A stretch of DNA of 64,000 bases. It comes from Cololabis saira (taxonomy: Eukaryota > Chordata > Actinopteri > Beloniformes > Belonidae). Positions 1 through 9,826 of this stretch are shown piece by piece. The translations under genes were made by a program, and so were the position numbers. Where the stretch lies: positions 9,858,843-9,922,842 of the forward strand of contig NC_084597.1 in assembly GCF_033807715.1 (NCBI RefSeq). The letters run 5' to 3'. The notes beneath the pieces were generated by a model. The model searched no databases. It had not been told where the DNA came from and saw nothing but the letters and a program-made list of their open reading frames with translations. The first letter of the stretch is position 1. Every line of letters begins with the position of its first letter.

Positions 1-73
1 GTACCATTCTTGTGATGTTTACTATTTAATATTCACATTACCAACAAAATATGCTTGTCTCCTAACCTGTGGA

Positions 74-698
74 CAGAGGGGTCAAAAGTATTCACATTCA
101 TTACTCAGGTAGAAGTATAGATACTAGAGTTTAAAAATACTCCTGTAGAAGTTGAAGTATCAACTCAAGTTTTTTACTCAAGTAAAAGTATAAAAGTACT
201 GGTTTCAAAACTACTTAAAGTATAAAAGTAAAAGTAATGTAAGGGGGAAAAAAGCCATTAAGGACAAAAGCCATTGAAAATGAATGCATCTTAGTAGAAT
301 GCAAATATATTAAAGAACCATATATGTGTACTATTGAGCATTAACATGTGTTTCAGAGAGCAGGAGATATGATGACTAGTTGCCTATAAGTATTGTAATG
401 GTGCAAAAAGTCAAACTTCAGAGGCATGTTATCATTTATCCTAACCTTTATTGGAATGAACATCCAAGTTTAGTTGCAGGATTTTTTTTTTTTTTTTTTT
501 TAAAGGTCGAAATGAAATAGAGTAACGAGGCTGTTTTTAAAATGTAAGGAGTAAAAAGTACAGATAATTGCGTGAAAATGTAAGGAGTAAAAGTAAAAAG
601 TCATCTGAAAAATAATTACTCCAGTGAAGTATAGATAACCAAAATTTCTATTTAAGTAAGGTAACGAAGTATTTGTACTTTGTTACTTGACACCTCTG
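74..698 (-). mobile_element. Non-autonomous hAT-like element, copy 1
   Basis: The ends are inverted repeats (CAGAGGGGTCAAAAG at the left, TTGACACCTCTG at the right). The interior is rich in alternating AAAGTAAAAGTA / TACTTTTACTT runs. It matches the copies at 12738-13448 and 62978-63687 in the opposite orientation, so three copies define the family inside this window. The copy at 62978 has a perfect 8-bp duplication, which supports hAT. This copy is instead flanked by a 15-bp direct repeat, CTCCTAACCTGTGGA, at 59-73 and 699-713. No transposase is encoded. Confidence 0.75.
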
Positions 699-713
699 CT
701 CCTAACCTGTGGA

Positions 714-1678
714 ATAACATTTTTGAGCCACAACTGAACAAACCTATATATGAACATATACGTATGTAACTGCCTCCAAAGTGACACTGACCTGTGGAAA
801 AGAAGGCAAAAGGTGGTGCCAATTTTGACTTTTTAATATCTTTTTTGAATTGCAAGTAGAGATCATTGACTTGGTGAAGCCACAACCGCCACATGAATAC
901 TAGGACACAGGTTCTTAGCAGAACTTTGTATTGTAAAGAGATGAACCTTAGCTCAACGGATGATTGTATAGCCATGGATGTTTAGATGCTTTTATGATAC
1001 TCAGATCTTATTTGGTTTCATGCATGGTTGCTCACATTTTTTTTGTTATTACTGTCCTTCGTCTCATACGTGTCAGTCAGGTGGTTATTGATAGCATGTA
1101 GTACACCACAACTACGCTACAGCCCAAACAGTCACGTGACAGCTCCGATCGGCTATTTCTGTAGTGGTTCATTGCATTATGGGCTATAATATATGAGGTA
1201 TATGCCAACAATGAGGACAAAAGACCATGAAACCTATAAAACACTTAATAAGCTAGCTAATATTCCTTCAAATAAAAGTTAAACAGATATTTAGAAAAAA
1301 AATAATTTGTGCTGCTTGAAAGCCAATCCATGTAGCAATACCACTTCTGACCACAGGGAGATTTGTATTACCCGAGAAATTTCATGTGTCAGCCGCTGCT
1401 GTAAAAATCAATAAAGTGCATCCTTAGTGGGACAAAGGGGAATTACAAGATATTATGGATAATCCCCAGTCATTAACACAGTATTGTCGGTGGCTCTTTT
1501 ATCAACCCAGCAGATCTTTGTCCCCATGCGGTCAGAAAGGATATTTCTACATAGAGTGCCTTTAAGTTGTGATTGGTTTAAATATTGTGGCTAATCACTG
1601 TACTGTGCATATTAATGGTTCATGAAATGTTGCACTCCTTTGCTGATTTCAGCTACTGTCATTTTATTTTTCCGACAG
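714..1678 (+). other. btc intron or 5' flank, no feature recognised
   Basis: No coding exon, RNA gene or clear repeat boundary was seen. By position it is most likely the intron upstream of the first visible btc exon. The upstream btc exons (signal peptide and propeptide) were not found here. Confidence 0.4.
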
Positions 1679-1796
1679 AAACATTAGATACAGGACAGTG
1701 GAGTGGCCATTTCTCAAAATGTCCAGAGGAGTTGACGTATTACTGCATCCATGGAGAGTGTCGTTACATTAAACAGCAGAAGCAACCTTCCTGCAG
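1679..1796 (+). CDS. btc: btc exon: first two thirds of the EGF domain
   Basis: The acceptor is a pyrimidine-rich tract ending TTTTTCCGACAG just before 1679. The donor is CTGCAG/GTGAGA after 1796. The exon reads in the frame that gives GHFSKCPEELTYYC and GECRY, with four of the six EGF cysteines. The split arginine codon at the 3' end is completed by the first base of the exon at 2045, which supports both junctions. Confidence 0.85.
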
Positions 1797-4700
1797 GTGA
1801 GATGACTTCAAGAAGATGTTGGCTTGGGAGTATATGCACAAGGATGAAGTTGTGAAACCTAGGAGCTTTGCTACAAAAGGAAGTTTTAAAATAGCACACG
1901 TGAAAGGGATGATATCTTTGCACTACAATGAATCATCAATCAAATTGCATTTATAAAACAGAGAAATAGATTTCTGCAGATACAAAACATATGAAAAAAG
2001 CCATGGAAATAAAATTTTGGAACATCTGCATTTTGTTTATTCAGGTGTGATAGTGGTTACATCGGCTCCAGGTGTGAATATGTGGACCTCGGCTTGCGGA
2101 TAGGAGAGAAACGACAAATGATAATAGCTTGCATCATTGCAGCACTTGTATTCCTCATGGTTCTTATTGTTTTCATCTGCATCTATTCACAGTAAGACTT
2201 TTTTCTTCTGTTTTTTCTTCCATTGTATAAAACATAAAGGAATTGCTTGACATTCTCAAGGCTGCTGATCTCTTAAAAGATTTGTCAGATAACCATCTCG
2301 AGAGAATAAGTCTTGCTTGGATGCCTTGGTGCACATTCACAATGTCTGTCTTGAAGCTTTTTTAAACCCAAAAACCCCTCCAGTAGAATGGATGTAAACA
2401 GCTGGACTAAGTAGTATAAACGATAACAAAGGATACTGATAAATGTAATACAGTGAACAAATGGATAAAAACAGAAGGGAGGACTTCGGGCATGTTTTAT
2501 ATTGAAAATGTGAGGTATGTAATTCCAAGCAGTCAGTGTTATAGATGGGTTACAGGAGTGGCCCTGCAAAATTAGGTCCGTCAGAACTACATAGTGTTGC
2601 TTTAAAAGAAGGACAAACAATGACATTGGCCGAGGTGGAAAAAGTACTGAAAAATTGTAATTGAGTAAAAGTATCTTTACTTTGCTTAAATCCTACTCAA
2701 AGTAAAAGTAAAAGTACTCATCTAAAAATGTACTTGAGTAAAAGTACAAAAGTACTTCATTTAAAATGTAATTTGAGTAAAAGTTACTTTCAGTTATTTA
2801 ATGCAAAAAAAGGATGAGTCACGAATCAAATCCAGCACAAGTTATTTTAATCAACTTTGAGGCATATTAAAGTATTAATTTAATTAATTTAACATCCACA
2901 CTTGTAAAAGCTCAGCTGAGCTCAGTAACATGATCCTTTTACTTCCGCAGAACAGGACAAAAAAGACAGTCACAACCTGTACTGTAAAGTGCAAACTATG
3001 TTCAGTCATATTGTCCAACCGACAACACTAAAACCATAATCAAAGTATTCAAACACAAAATAAAGTGCCCAATGCCCGCAGGATCCTGCTATTCACAATA
3101 AACCAAAATAAAATGCCCACAAGATTTTCACGATAAATTTTGTACTCAGTAACGTGAGGGGTTTCAAATGTAGCGAAGTAAAATACTTGGGTCAAAATGT
3201 ACTCGAGTAAAAGTAAAAATTACATATTTCAATATACTTAGAAAATTACAAATTACTCATAAAAAGTACTCAATTACCAACCCAGTCTCACATGAAAACG
3301 TACCCTGCCTACGTTGGTCCAAAGTGCAAAAACGTAGAGGGGCTACAATATTAGCCCTTGCAACGTATAACTGTTAAATTTTGAAATGTATAACTGTTAC
3401 ATTTTTCTGCCTATTCATTTTGCGTCCAAGTCACGTGACTTTTAAGATTCTGGCCGTGACAGCAACAAACATGGTGGACATTTTTCATTTCTGAGTGAAA
3501 GAAATCAATATTTTGAGTTAGTTTCTGCATAGAAATATATATATTTTGCTTTCATAATATTCACTCAGGGAATTTACATAATCACTTGCTTGCTCGTGGT
3601 TGCAATGTTTTTTCAGATCTCGTCAGAATAATGTAAAACGGTAACGTTTTAAAAAATGTGAAAAAGTAACATTTTGGTTGTGGTGCTGTGAAAAAAATCA
3701 ATATTTTGATGCTTCCTCGTTGTTGGGAATTATTTTCAGATCTCGCCAGAATAATAATTTGAAATTGCAACATTTTGGTGCTGGGATATGTGGCCGTGAT
3801 ATATACACGGCCACGTACAGTATGCCGGCGGGGATTCCCCCAGCCCCCGGGTCTGGCAGTCAGAAGGCGCGCCGATTTTTTCCAGTGGCCAACCGCGGTA
3901 CTGCAACCAAAAATCCCATGCGGCCCAGAAAGCTTTTTTCCCATAGACCGCAATAGTTAAAGAGAAGCCTCTAAAACTGTTCACAGGACACCTCCAGCTG
4001 TAATAATTAATGTACACATATATCTGGAAGTTGCCATGTAATTAATGGGAAAATACTCATAATCATGAATAAAATACCATAATTTGTCACCTGGTAATTA
4101 CCGTACGGTAAAATGAAGGGTTACCTAATTCTATGCTTTAATATTCTTCTCTATTCTAGAGTAGTCTGTTGAACAAGTTTCAGTCTTTTCTCCGTCTTGT
4201 ATTATGAACTCAACACCACCACCTTTACTACTTGCATGGGCTGTCACCTCTCCATTGCATGGTAACAGACGGGTGTGTTGGATTGGTCCTCTAAATAACT
4301 GTTGCTGATGTAGCTAGATACCAAATGAAGGTCATGAGACTGAAATGTATAGCTTAATACACAGATGCTCTACTTAAATGAAGACAGTGTGCAGGACCTA
4401 GTTTGCCTGCTCCAACACACGTCCCTGTAGGTGTGCAAAAGGACATTTTTTTACCTACAAATGAATAATGCAAACTCCTAGCTTGTGTGGAATTAAATCC
4501 AACCCTTTCTTGAATGAATGTACAGAAAGCATTACAAATAGAAAGGACTGTAAATAACCATGCCTACAGAAGTATATTTACTGTATTTATAAATATATAG
4601 ACCAAAACATCAAATCTCCCCAAGTGTCCAAGGTGAGAATAATGTGCCATCTCATGTGGAACCTAGCATCTCATAACACGATTACCAACAGACTCCATTA

Positions 4701-5309
4701 AAATGATTCTAGTGCTATAGTCACATTTAACCTTTAGCTGACACATTGTATTGATGGACAAAGCTGAATAAGACATTTCTGCAATGGCTAGAAAAACTTT
4801 CACGACAAGAACATTTATTTAGAGCATTTATTCGCAGAGATGGAATGAGAGATGATTTCAATACTGGCAAAAGGGACAGAGACCTGGTAGGCAGTCTGTG
4901 TAATAACGGGGGTACTCCCCACGTTTGCCATTGCCAGTGAAGCCAACGCAGTCTTTAAACATCTCGCCGCAGTCATGGCACCGGATTATGCAAAATGCCT
5001 TCCTGGATTCCTCCTTGTAGACACATAACACATAACATGAGACATAACATAAATATATCACCATTCACTTCTACTTACCGTCATTGTGGATCACAAAGAT
5101 AAAAGAATAAAATGATAAACGGTCGGGAAATATGTTCCCCGCGTTTGAATTTCATTGGGCGGCTTGGTTTGCGGTACGCCCAGTGCTTAGTTCGCAGCAC
5201 GCCCCCCTGTGATGTCACTCGCTACTCCCTGCCTGCAGTTACTCATGACTCGAATGCATTGAAATGAATGGGCGGCCATTTTTAGTCTCCAATCCAGTTT
5301 CTATAATAC

Positions 5310-5341
<32 letters not shown>

Positions 5342-8300
5342 CTTTATTCAACATTTTCAAAAATACAACATTCCTTTGAGGAAACATTAGTTTGCAATTG
5401 AAACATAAATTCACAACACACAAGCGAAATGTAACTTTAATTTTTTTCCAATATAAACTTCTAAATTTAAATAAAAAGAAAATAAATAAAATAAATTTAA
5501 ATAATCACAAAATAAAATAATCACAGGGGTTGACATTTCAACAAAAATGTATAAGCGTCGCAAAAATGTAACTTAAAGAACAAGAGACTCTAACATGGTT
5601 TCATATAAATCTTGTATAAACTGATTATCTTTTGAAAGTACCTTAATAGATGTTATATAACTTTTAATTTCGTTTTTAAAACATACTAGGGAGGGTTTGC
5701 TGTTTTTCCATTTATTTTTATGAATATGATATTTACCCAAAATTAGAATTATGTTCACCATCTTGGATACCTTCTTTGGTAGACCATCCATATAAATTAT
5801 GACCTGAAACTTGCTGAACATACAGTTGTTGATCCCAATCTTTAACCACCGATAAACATCTTGCCAAAAAAGCTTTGTGAATGAACAAGAGAAAAATAAG
5901 TGTTCAATTGTTTCGAGTTCTGTTTTACAGAAAATACAAGGATCTACATCAAAATTGAACCTTCTCCTTAGGGTTTCAGCGGCAGGATAAATATTGTTTA
6001 TTATTTTAAACTGAATTTCTTTTGCTTTGGGTGAAATTGGCCATTTAAGGTAGCTGCTGTATGCCTTTGTTAACGTTACTTCAATTTCTGTTATCTTTAT
6101 TTTTGTTGATTTTTTGATATCATTGAATAGCTTTTCTTTAAACACATTTCCAAGTACTTTGTTATTACATTTTCTTTCACCCAATTTCAATTCACCGACT
6201 TTTAAATCAGGCAGTTTGACAATAACACTTGAGTATGTAAGAATATTTTTTATCATGAAATTCAAGGGAAGTGGAATAGCTCTACAGATTTTATTGAATT
6301 CTCTATAAGAGCAATTTAAACTAAACTTTTCTATAAATGTATTAAATTGCAATAAATTACCATTTACATCCAACAAGTCAGTAACATATAGGACTTTCTT
6401 ATCATACCATTCTTGTTTAAATAAGGTCTTCCTGTTAATAGTGATGGTTCTATTATTCCACAAGGTGGAGCTATGCGGTGTCAGTTTCTATAATACATCC
6501 ATGGTCAGAAGGCGCGCCGATTTTTCCCAGTGGCCAGCCGCGGTACTGCAACCAAAAATCCCATGCGGCCCAGAAAGCTTTTTTCCCATAGACGGCAATA
6601 GTAAAAGAGAAGCCTCTAAAACTGTTCACAGAACACCTCCAGCTGTTATCACCGGCAATTACTAATCTTTGTATTCTATATTTTTAAGTCATGGACTTTA
6701 TATCCGTCAAAAATGTTTTATAACGGCCAGAAAAGTAAAAGAAAAGTTTCTTTCTGGGCGTGACGTCACGGCTGACGTCACAGCCGTGTCCGTGCATTCC
6801 ACGGATGTTTATATTAATATATATTATGTAATTATATTATATTAATACATTAATAATATATGTAATACTATACATGTAATAATATACATTAATTAATATA
6901 TTATATTAATACATATTATATTAATATTCGCGGCATTGCCCCGGGGCATGATGGGAGGCCCCAGAGCATCATGGGAGGTGACTCAACTGCGCATGCTCTA
7001 TGGGCCGCTGTATGCGGAAGTAAACCCGGAAGTCAGAGATTTTTTCGGTTTATGCGCTGGCTGAGCAGAAGGCATTGAAATGAATGGGCGGCCATTTTTA
7101 GTCTCCAATCCAGTTTCTATAATACATCCATGGATTCCCCCCCCAAACCAGATTTTGATAGTGGAGGAGTCGAGCCCACAGGAAGCAGTTTTATTTTGAA
7201 AACCAACCGGATTTTCTTGCATTCCAAAAGTCTGACTTCAAATGAATGAAAAAATGAAAATAATCCCTCTGGGATCCCCCTATACGTCATAGTGACGAGG
7301 GGGATCCTGGACACGTGACAGATGCCCCCATCGTGTGCCGGTTAACATTTAAGATAGTTACTAGTAAATGTTACTTTTTCACATTTTTAAAACGTTACCG
7401 TTTTACATTATTCTGACGAGATCTGAAAAAACGTTGCAACCACGAGCAAGCAAGTGATTATGTAAATTCACTGAGTGAATATTATGAAAGTAAAATATAT
7501 ATATTTCTATGCAGAAACTAACTCAAAATATTGATTTCTTTCACTCAAAAATGAAAAATGTCCACCATGTTTGTTGCTGTCACGGCCAGAATCTTAAAAG
7601 TCACGTGACTTGGACGCAAAATGAATAGGCAGAAAAATGTAACAGTTATACATTTCTAAATGTAACAGTTATACGTTTCAAGGGCTAATATTGTAGCCCC
7701 TCTACGTTTTTGCACTTTGGACCAACGTAGGCAGGGTACGTTTTCATGTGAGACTGGGTTGCAATTACAGTAACGTGAGTAAATGTAATTTGTTACTTTT
7801 CACCCCTGGACATTGGTATGTTTTCTTCCCGGAAAATACTTATACTCCTTTCTTCAGTGGTCTTGATAAGAGTTTAATTTACAATGGATTTCATTGATAA
7901 CCATTTCCTAAGCTTATTGTTTGAGATAAACAGATATCTTATCAAATACCCTGCTTCTTTTTCTCTTCCTCTCTCTACACTTTTCCAAGATGAACTTATC
8001 AGATGTTTCTTAGCAACAGACCGTTGGTGAATACACTAGCTTATAGTCTAGTTCCACCAACTACCTTTTGAAGATAAATGATAAATTGATTATTGGAAAA
8101 AAAGTCAAAGAATTGCATAACACAAAAAACCTATCAAGACAGACTCGACAACAAAAACTCATGGGCAACGACTGGATCTTTCTTAGAAGTAATAAAAGGA
8201 GGGCTTCCATCAGTGGGGGTCCTGGGTAAAACCTAGGAGGCTGGAAGTTCGACAGGGCAGACTTGGTGCTTTAAGCTATTGTCTTCCTTACAGTCTTGGC

Positions 8301-9826
8301 CCCAGTAGGATCCACTGACTTTGTGGATAACTACTCCATACCACTTGATGGCAGTGGTGCACGACCTTTGGGAAAAAAAGTAGAACACTAGATCAACATT
8401 GAAGGAGCTGAGGTGGTTTCTGTGTTTCTGATGCTGTGTTTAAAAAATTGCGATGGTGATAAATCCCAAGAGACAACTCAAAATCAAAGGGGATATTGAG
8501 ACAGCTTAAAGGGAAAGTTTGGTTTTTTACAACCTGGACCTTATTTCTGGCATTTTTTATGGTCGTATACTCACCCAGGCAAGTTTGGTGTCATTTGGAG
8601 TCCTTCGGAAGATATTAGGGGTTTTTTTGCGAGCCGCTTCTCCATATAATGGTAGTGAACGGGGCACAGCGGGACACAGACGATGCAGCGTCTAAATAAC
8701 ACATGATTGCTGCGAAACTCATTCATTTATTTTATGAATCACTAGATCTGCTTCCAGGACCTGTTGTCTACATCCGGGGCTGTGTGTGTAACAAATAAAT
8801 CAGTTTGTAAACAAGACCTCTGAACTCATGACGTCATCTCTGTGCGCGCACTCTGTCCTCCGTTCAGTGAGCTCTTCAGCCGTAAACTCTGGCTCAAAAC
8901 GGTAAGGACGTCCATCATATTCAAAGTCGTCGTCCACAACCTCAGAATTTGACAAATATTCAGACATGTTTCAAATAACTAACAGTAAACTAACAGTAGC
9001 GAACTCCAGCTGTACACAGAGCTGTGTCTGGGATGCGCGCACAGAGATGACGCCACGAGTTCAGAGGTCTTGTTTACAAACTGATTTATTTGTTATACAC
9101 AAAGCCCCGGATGTAGACAACAGGTCCTGGAAGCAGATCTAGTGATTCATAAAAGAAATGAACGAGTTTCGCGGCAATCCCCCTAATAAAAACCCCCTAA
9201 TATCTTCGGAAGGACTCCAAATGACACCAAACTTGCCTGGGTGAGTATACAACCATAAAAAATGCCAGAAATAAGGTCCAGGTTGTAAAAAACCGAACTT
9301 TCCCTTTAATAGCAACATGGTCTGCCTAAAGCTTACCTGAGCAGCACCAGACAACACCACCCCTAAGCAGCCCCCGTAGAAGTTGTTAAAGTTCTTATTG
9401 CAGGCCTTTTTCTGGTAATGGAGATGAGTGAAAGTAGTCAAGCCTCTACTGTAAAACTACTCCAGATTTCTGCTGATGTAAATCATTGAAAGAGGGAAAA
9501 CCCACCCCTTAAAAAAAGGCATATGAATTTGCTTCCACAGATGTAGTTGAAACCATCCACTCCATAATGATTGTGCAGGACAGTGGCCAAACAGTTGAAA
9601 TGGACATTACTAAAGCATTGTGATCTTTAAAATAAAAATCAACCTTTCTTTGCCTCCATATTTACACCCTTGCTGTTTTTATTTCAGTCGCAGGTGCAGA
9701 TTCTGCCATCGGACAGGAAGTCCGAGAGAAAAACCACAGGATGGGACAGAAAAGCTCAGTATGATGGATACCAGTACAACACACACAAGAGACTCGACAG
9801 AAACAACACACACCAACTCAGTGTGA
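1679..9826 (+). CDS. btc: Betacellulin-like EGF-family growth factor precursor, 3' part (exons 1679-1796, 2045-2191, 9688-9826)
   Basis: The three exons join in frame and give the C-terminal 134 or so residues of a membrane-anchored EGF-receptor ligand. In order: a propeptide stub, an EGF domain with six cysteines (four in the first exon, two in the second, with the family-typical break after the fourth), a YIGSRCE motif, a juxtamembrane segment, one hydrophobic membrane helix (starting MIIACIIAAL) and a cytoplasmic tail ending in TNSV. GHFSKCP before the first cysteine and CDSGYIGSRCE point to betacellulin rather than TGF-alpha or epiregulin. That preference rests on remembered family features. 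Known role: shedding of the EGF domain activates EGFR/ErbB4 on neighbouring cells. The signal peptide exon is not visible, so the gene is partial at the window's left side. The last intron is 7.5 kb and full of mobile elements. Epigen or another EGF ligand is the main alternative. Confidence 0.85.
2045..2191 (+). CDS. btc: btc exon: end of EGF domain and transmembrane helix
   Basis: Acceptor TTTATTCAG/G before 2045 and donor CA/GTAAGA after 2191. The exon supplies EGF cysteines five and six (CDSGY, SRCEYVDL), a short basic juxtamembrane stretch (GERKR) and about 22 hydrophobic residues forming the membrane helix. The codon split at the 3' end is completed by the T at 9688, giving histidine. 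Confidence 0.85.
2192..2629 (+). other. btc: btc intron, proximal part
   Basis: Intron sequence between the donor at 2192 and the outer hAT element. No other feature was recognised. The open frames here are short and lack family features. Confidence 0.4.
3278..3675 (+). repeat. Left terminal inverted repeat of the 7-bp-duplication element
   Basis: Reverse-complement match to 7362-7761 by eye, including the stretches around CAGTCTCACATGAAAACG, GTCACGTGACTT and AATATATATATTTT. Only scattered single-base differences are seen. Confidence 0.75.
3860..4001 (+). repeat. 142-bp direct repeat, copy A
   Basis: Runs from TCAGAAGGCGCGCCGATT to CTCCAGCTGT. A near-identical copy in the same orientation lies at 6505-6646. 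Both sit inside the 3278-7761 element, which suggests an internal duplication or a composite structure. Confidence 0.75.
4002..4857. other. Interior of the 7-bp-duplication element, no gene seen
   Basis: AT-rich sequence with no long open frame or recognised motif. If the minus-strand cysteine-rich frame at 4858-5064 is a real terminal exon, its 3' UTR would lie here. Confidence 0.35.
4858..5064 (-). CDS. Small cysteine-rich open frame, possible terminal exon
   Basis: The last 50 or so residues are unusually rich in cysteine and aromatics, with CHDCGEMF, a later DC, and CPFCQY at the C-terminus. Two CxxC pairs suggest a metal-binding fold. I do not recognise the family. The N-terminal part (repeats of VIYLCYVSC) looks like intron read-through, and a possible acceptor (CTACAAG/GAGG on the minus strand) lies near 5016. 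It sits in the transposon interior, so it could be the element's own gene, a captured host exon, or chance. Confidence 0.25.
   Translation of the reverse strand: MVIYLCYVSCYVLCVYKEESRKAFCIIRCHDCGEMFKDCVGFTGNGKRGEYPRYYTDCLPGLCPFCQY
5256..5309 (+). repeat. 54-bp direct repeat, copy B
   Basis: Begins GCATTGAAATGAATGGGCGG and ends CAGTTTCTATAATAC. The same sequence is at 7072-7125. Its last 15 bases are the L1 target site. Confidence 0.75.
5310..6481 (-). mobile_element. 5'-truncated L1-like LINE
   Basis: A perfect 15-bp target duplication CAGTTTCTATAATAC flanks it at 5295-5309 and 6482-6496. The plus-strand T run at about 5310-5336 is the poly(A) tail of a minus-strand element. The coding part is the C-terminal end of ORF2 only. 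This is a classic target-primed insertion with 5' truncation, inside the 7-bp-duplication element. Confidence 0.9.
5573..6463 (-). pseudogene. L1-type ORF2 C-terminal fragment (296 codons, open)
   Basis: The frame is uninterrupted but covers only the region after the reverse-transcriptase core. It shows the L1-type motif in which WNNRTITINRKTLF is followed further on by a zinc-knuckle-like CIFCKTELETIEHLFFSC and FWQDV, the C-terminal domain of vertebrate L1/Tx1-like ORF2 proteins. The endonuclease and polymerase domains are missing through 5' truncation, so it cannot be functional alone. The intact frame suggests a fairly recent insertion. Confidence 0.8.
6505..6646 (+). repeat. 142-bp direct repeat, copy A'
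   Basis: Same-orientation copy of 3860-4001 with a few substitutions. It lies just right of the L1 insertion. Confidence 0.75.
6656..7071. other. Element interior with AT-rich palindromic tract
   Basis: TATATTAATATA-type sequence at about 6808-6930 contains several short self-complementary runs. It lies between the two copied segments of the element. No coding features. Confidence 0.5.
7072..7125 (+). repeat. 54-bp direct repeat, copy B'
   Basis: Same-orientation copy of 5256-5309, followed by CATCCATGGATTCC. It shows what the L1 insertion site looked like before insertion. Confidence 0.75.
7362..7761 (-). repeat. Right terminal inverted repeat of the 7-bp-duplication element
   Basis: Inverted partner of 3278-3675. 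It ends GTGAGACTGGGTTG directly before the CAATTAC duplication at 7762. Confidence 0.75.
7817..8505 (+). other. btc: btc intron, middle part
   Basis: Unique-looking intron sequence between the nested hAT and the TTAA foldback. Nothing was recognised. Confidence 0.4.
8510..9305. mobile_element. Foldback MITE with TTAA duplication
   Basis: TTAA lies on both sides (8506-8509 and 9306-9309). The ends AGGGAAAGTTTGG and CCGAACTTTCCCT are inverted and the complementarity runs well over 100 bp inward (GGTGTCATTTGGAGTCCTTC and its complement near 9207). A second inverted pair containing GAACTCATGACGTC- and GATGACGCCACGAG-type sequence lies inside. The duplication fits Kolobok or piggyBac. The terminal AGGG favours Kolobok by inference. 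No protein is encoded. Confidence 0.75.
9310..9687 (+). other. btc: btc intron, distal part with acceptor
   Basis: Ends with the polypyrimidine acceptor at 9675-9687. No other feature. Confidence 0.5.
9688..9826 (+). CDS. btc: btc terminal coding exon: cytoplasmic tail and stop
   Basis: Acceptor GTTTTTATTTCAG before 9688. In the frame set by the preceding exon it reads a basic, cysteine-containing start (HRRCRFCHR) and then a Thr/Ser-rich tail (EKLSMMDTS, TTHTNSV), with TGA at 9824-9826. A second open frame runs to 9885 but does not fit the splice phase. Confidence 0.8.

Larger units (their letters stand above)
3278..7761. mobile_element. DNA transposon with about 390-bp terminal inverted repeats and 7-bp duplication
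   Basis: The 7-bp direct repeat CAATTAC lies at 3271-3277 and 7762-7768. The ends are CAACCCAGTCTCAC and GTGAGACTGGGTTG. The inverted repeats continue inward for about 390 bp on each side (3278 to about 3675, and about 7362 to 7761) with few differences. Inside are two direct-repeat pairs (3860-4001 with 6505-6646, and 5256-5309 with 7072-7125), a small cysteine-rich open frame, and an L1 insertion. No recognisable transposase was found, so the superfamily is unassigned. A 7-bp duplication is not the classic length of the common fish families. Confidence 0.75.
2630..7808. mobile_element. Outer hAT-like element holding a nested insertion
   Basis: The 8-bp direct repeat GACATTGG lies at 2622-2629 and 7809-7816. 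The ends form an imperfect inverted pair (CCGAGGTGGAAAAAGTAC at the left, GTTACTTTTCACCCCTGG at the right). The element's own sequence is only about 650 bp at the left (2630-3277, rich in AAAGTAAAAGTACT) and about 40 bp at the right (7769-7808). The rest is the inserted element at 3278-7761. Duplication length and end type fit hAT. No transposase was seen. Confidence 0.8.
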
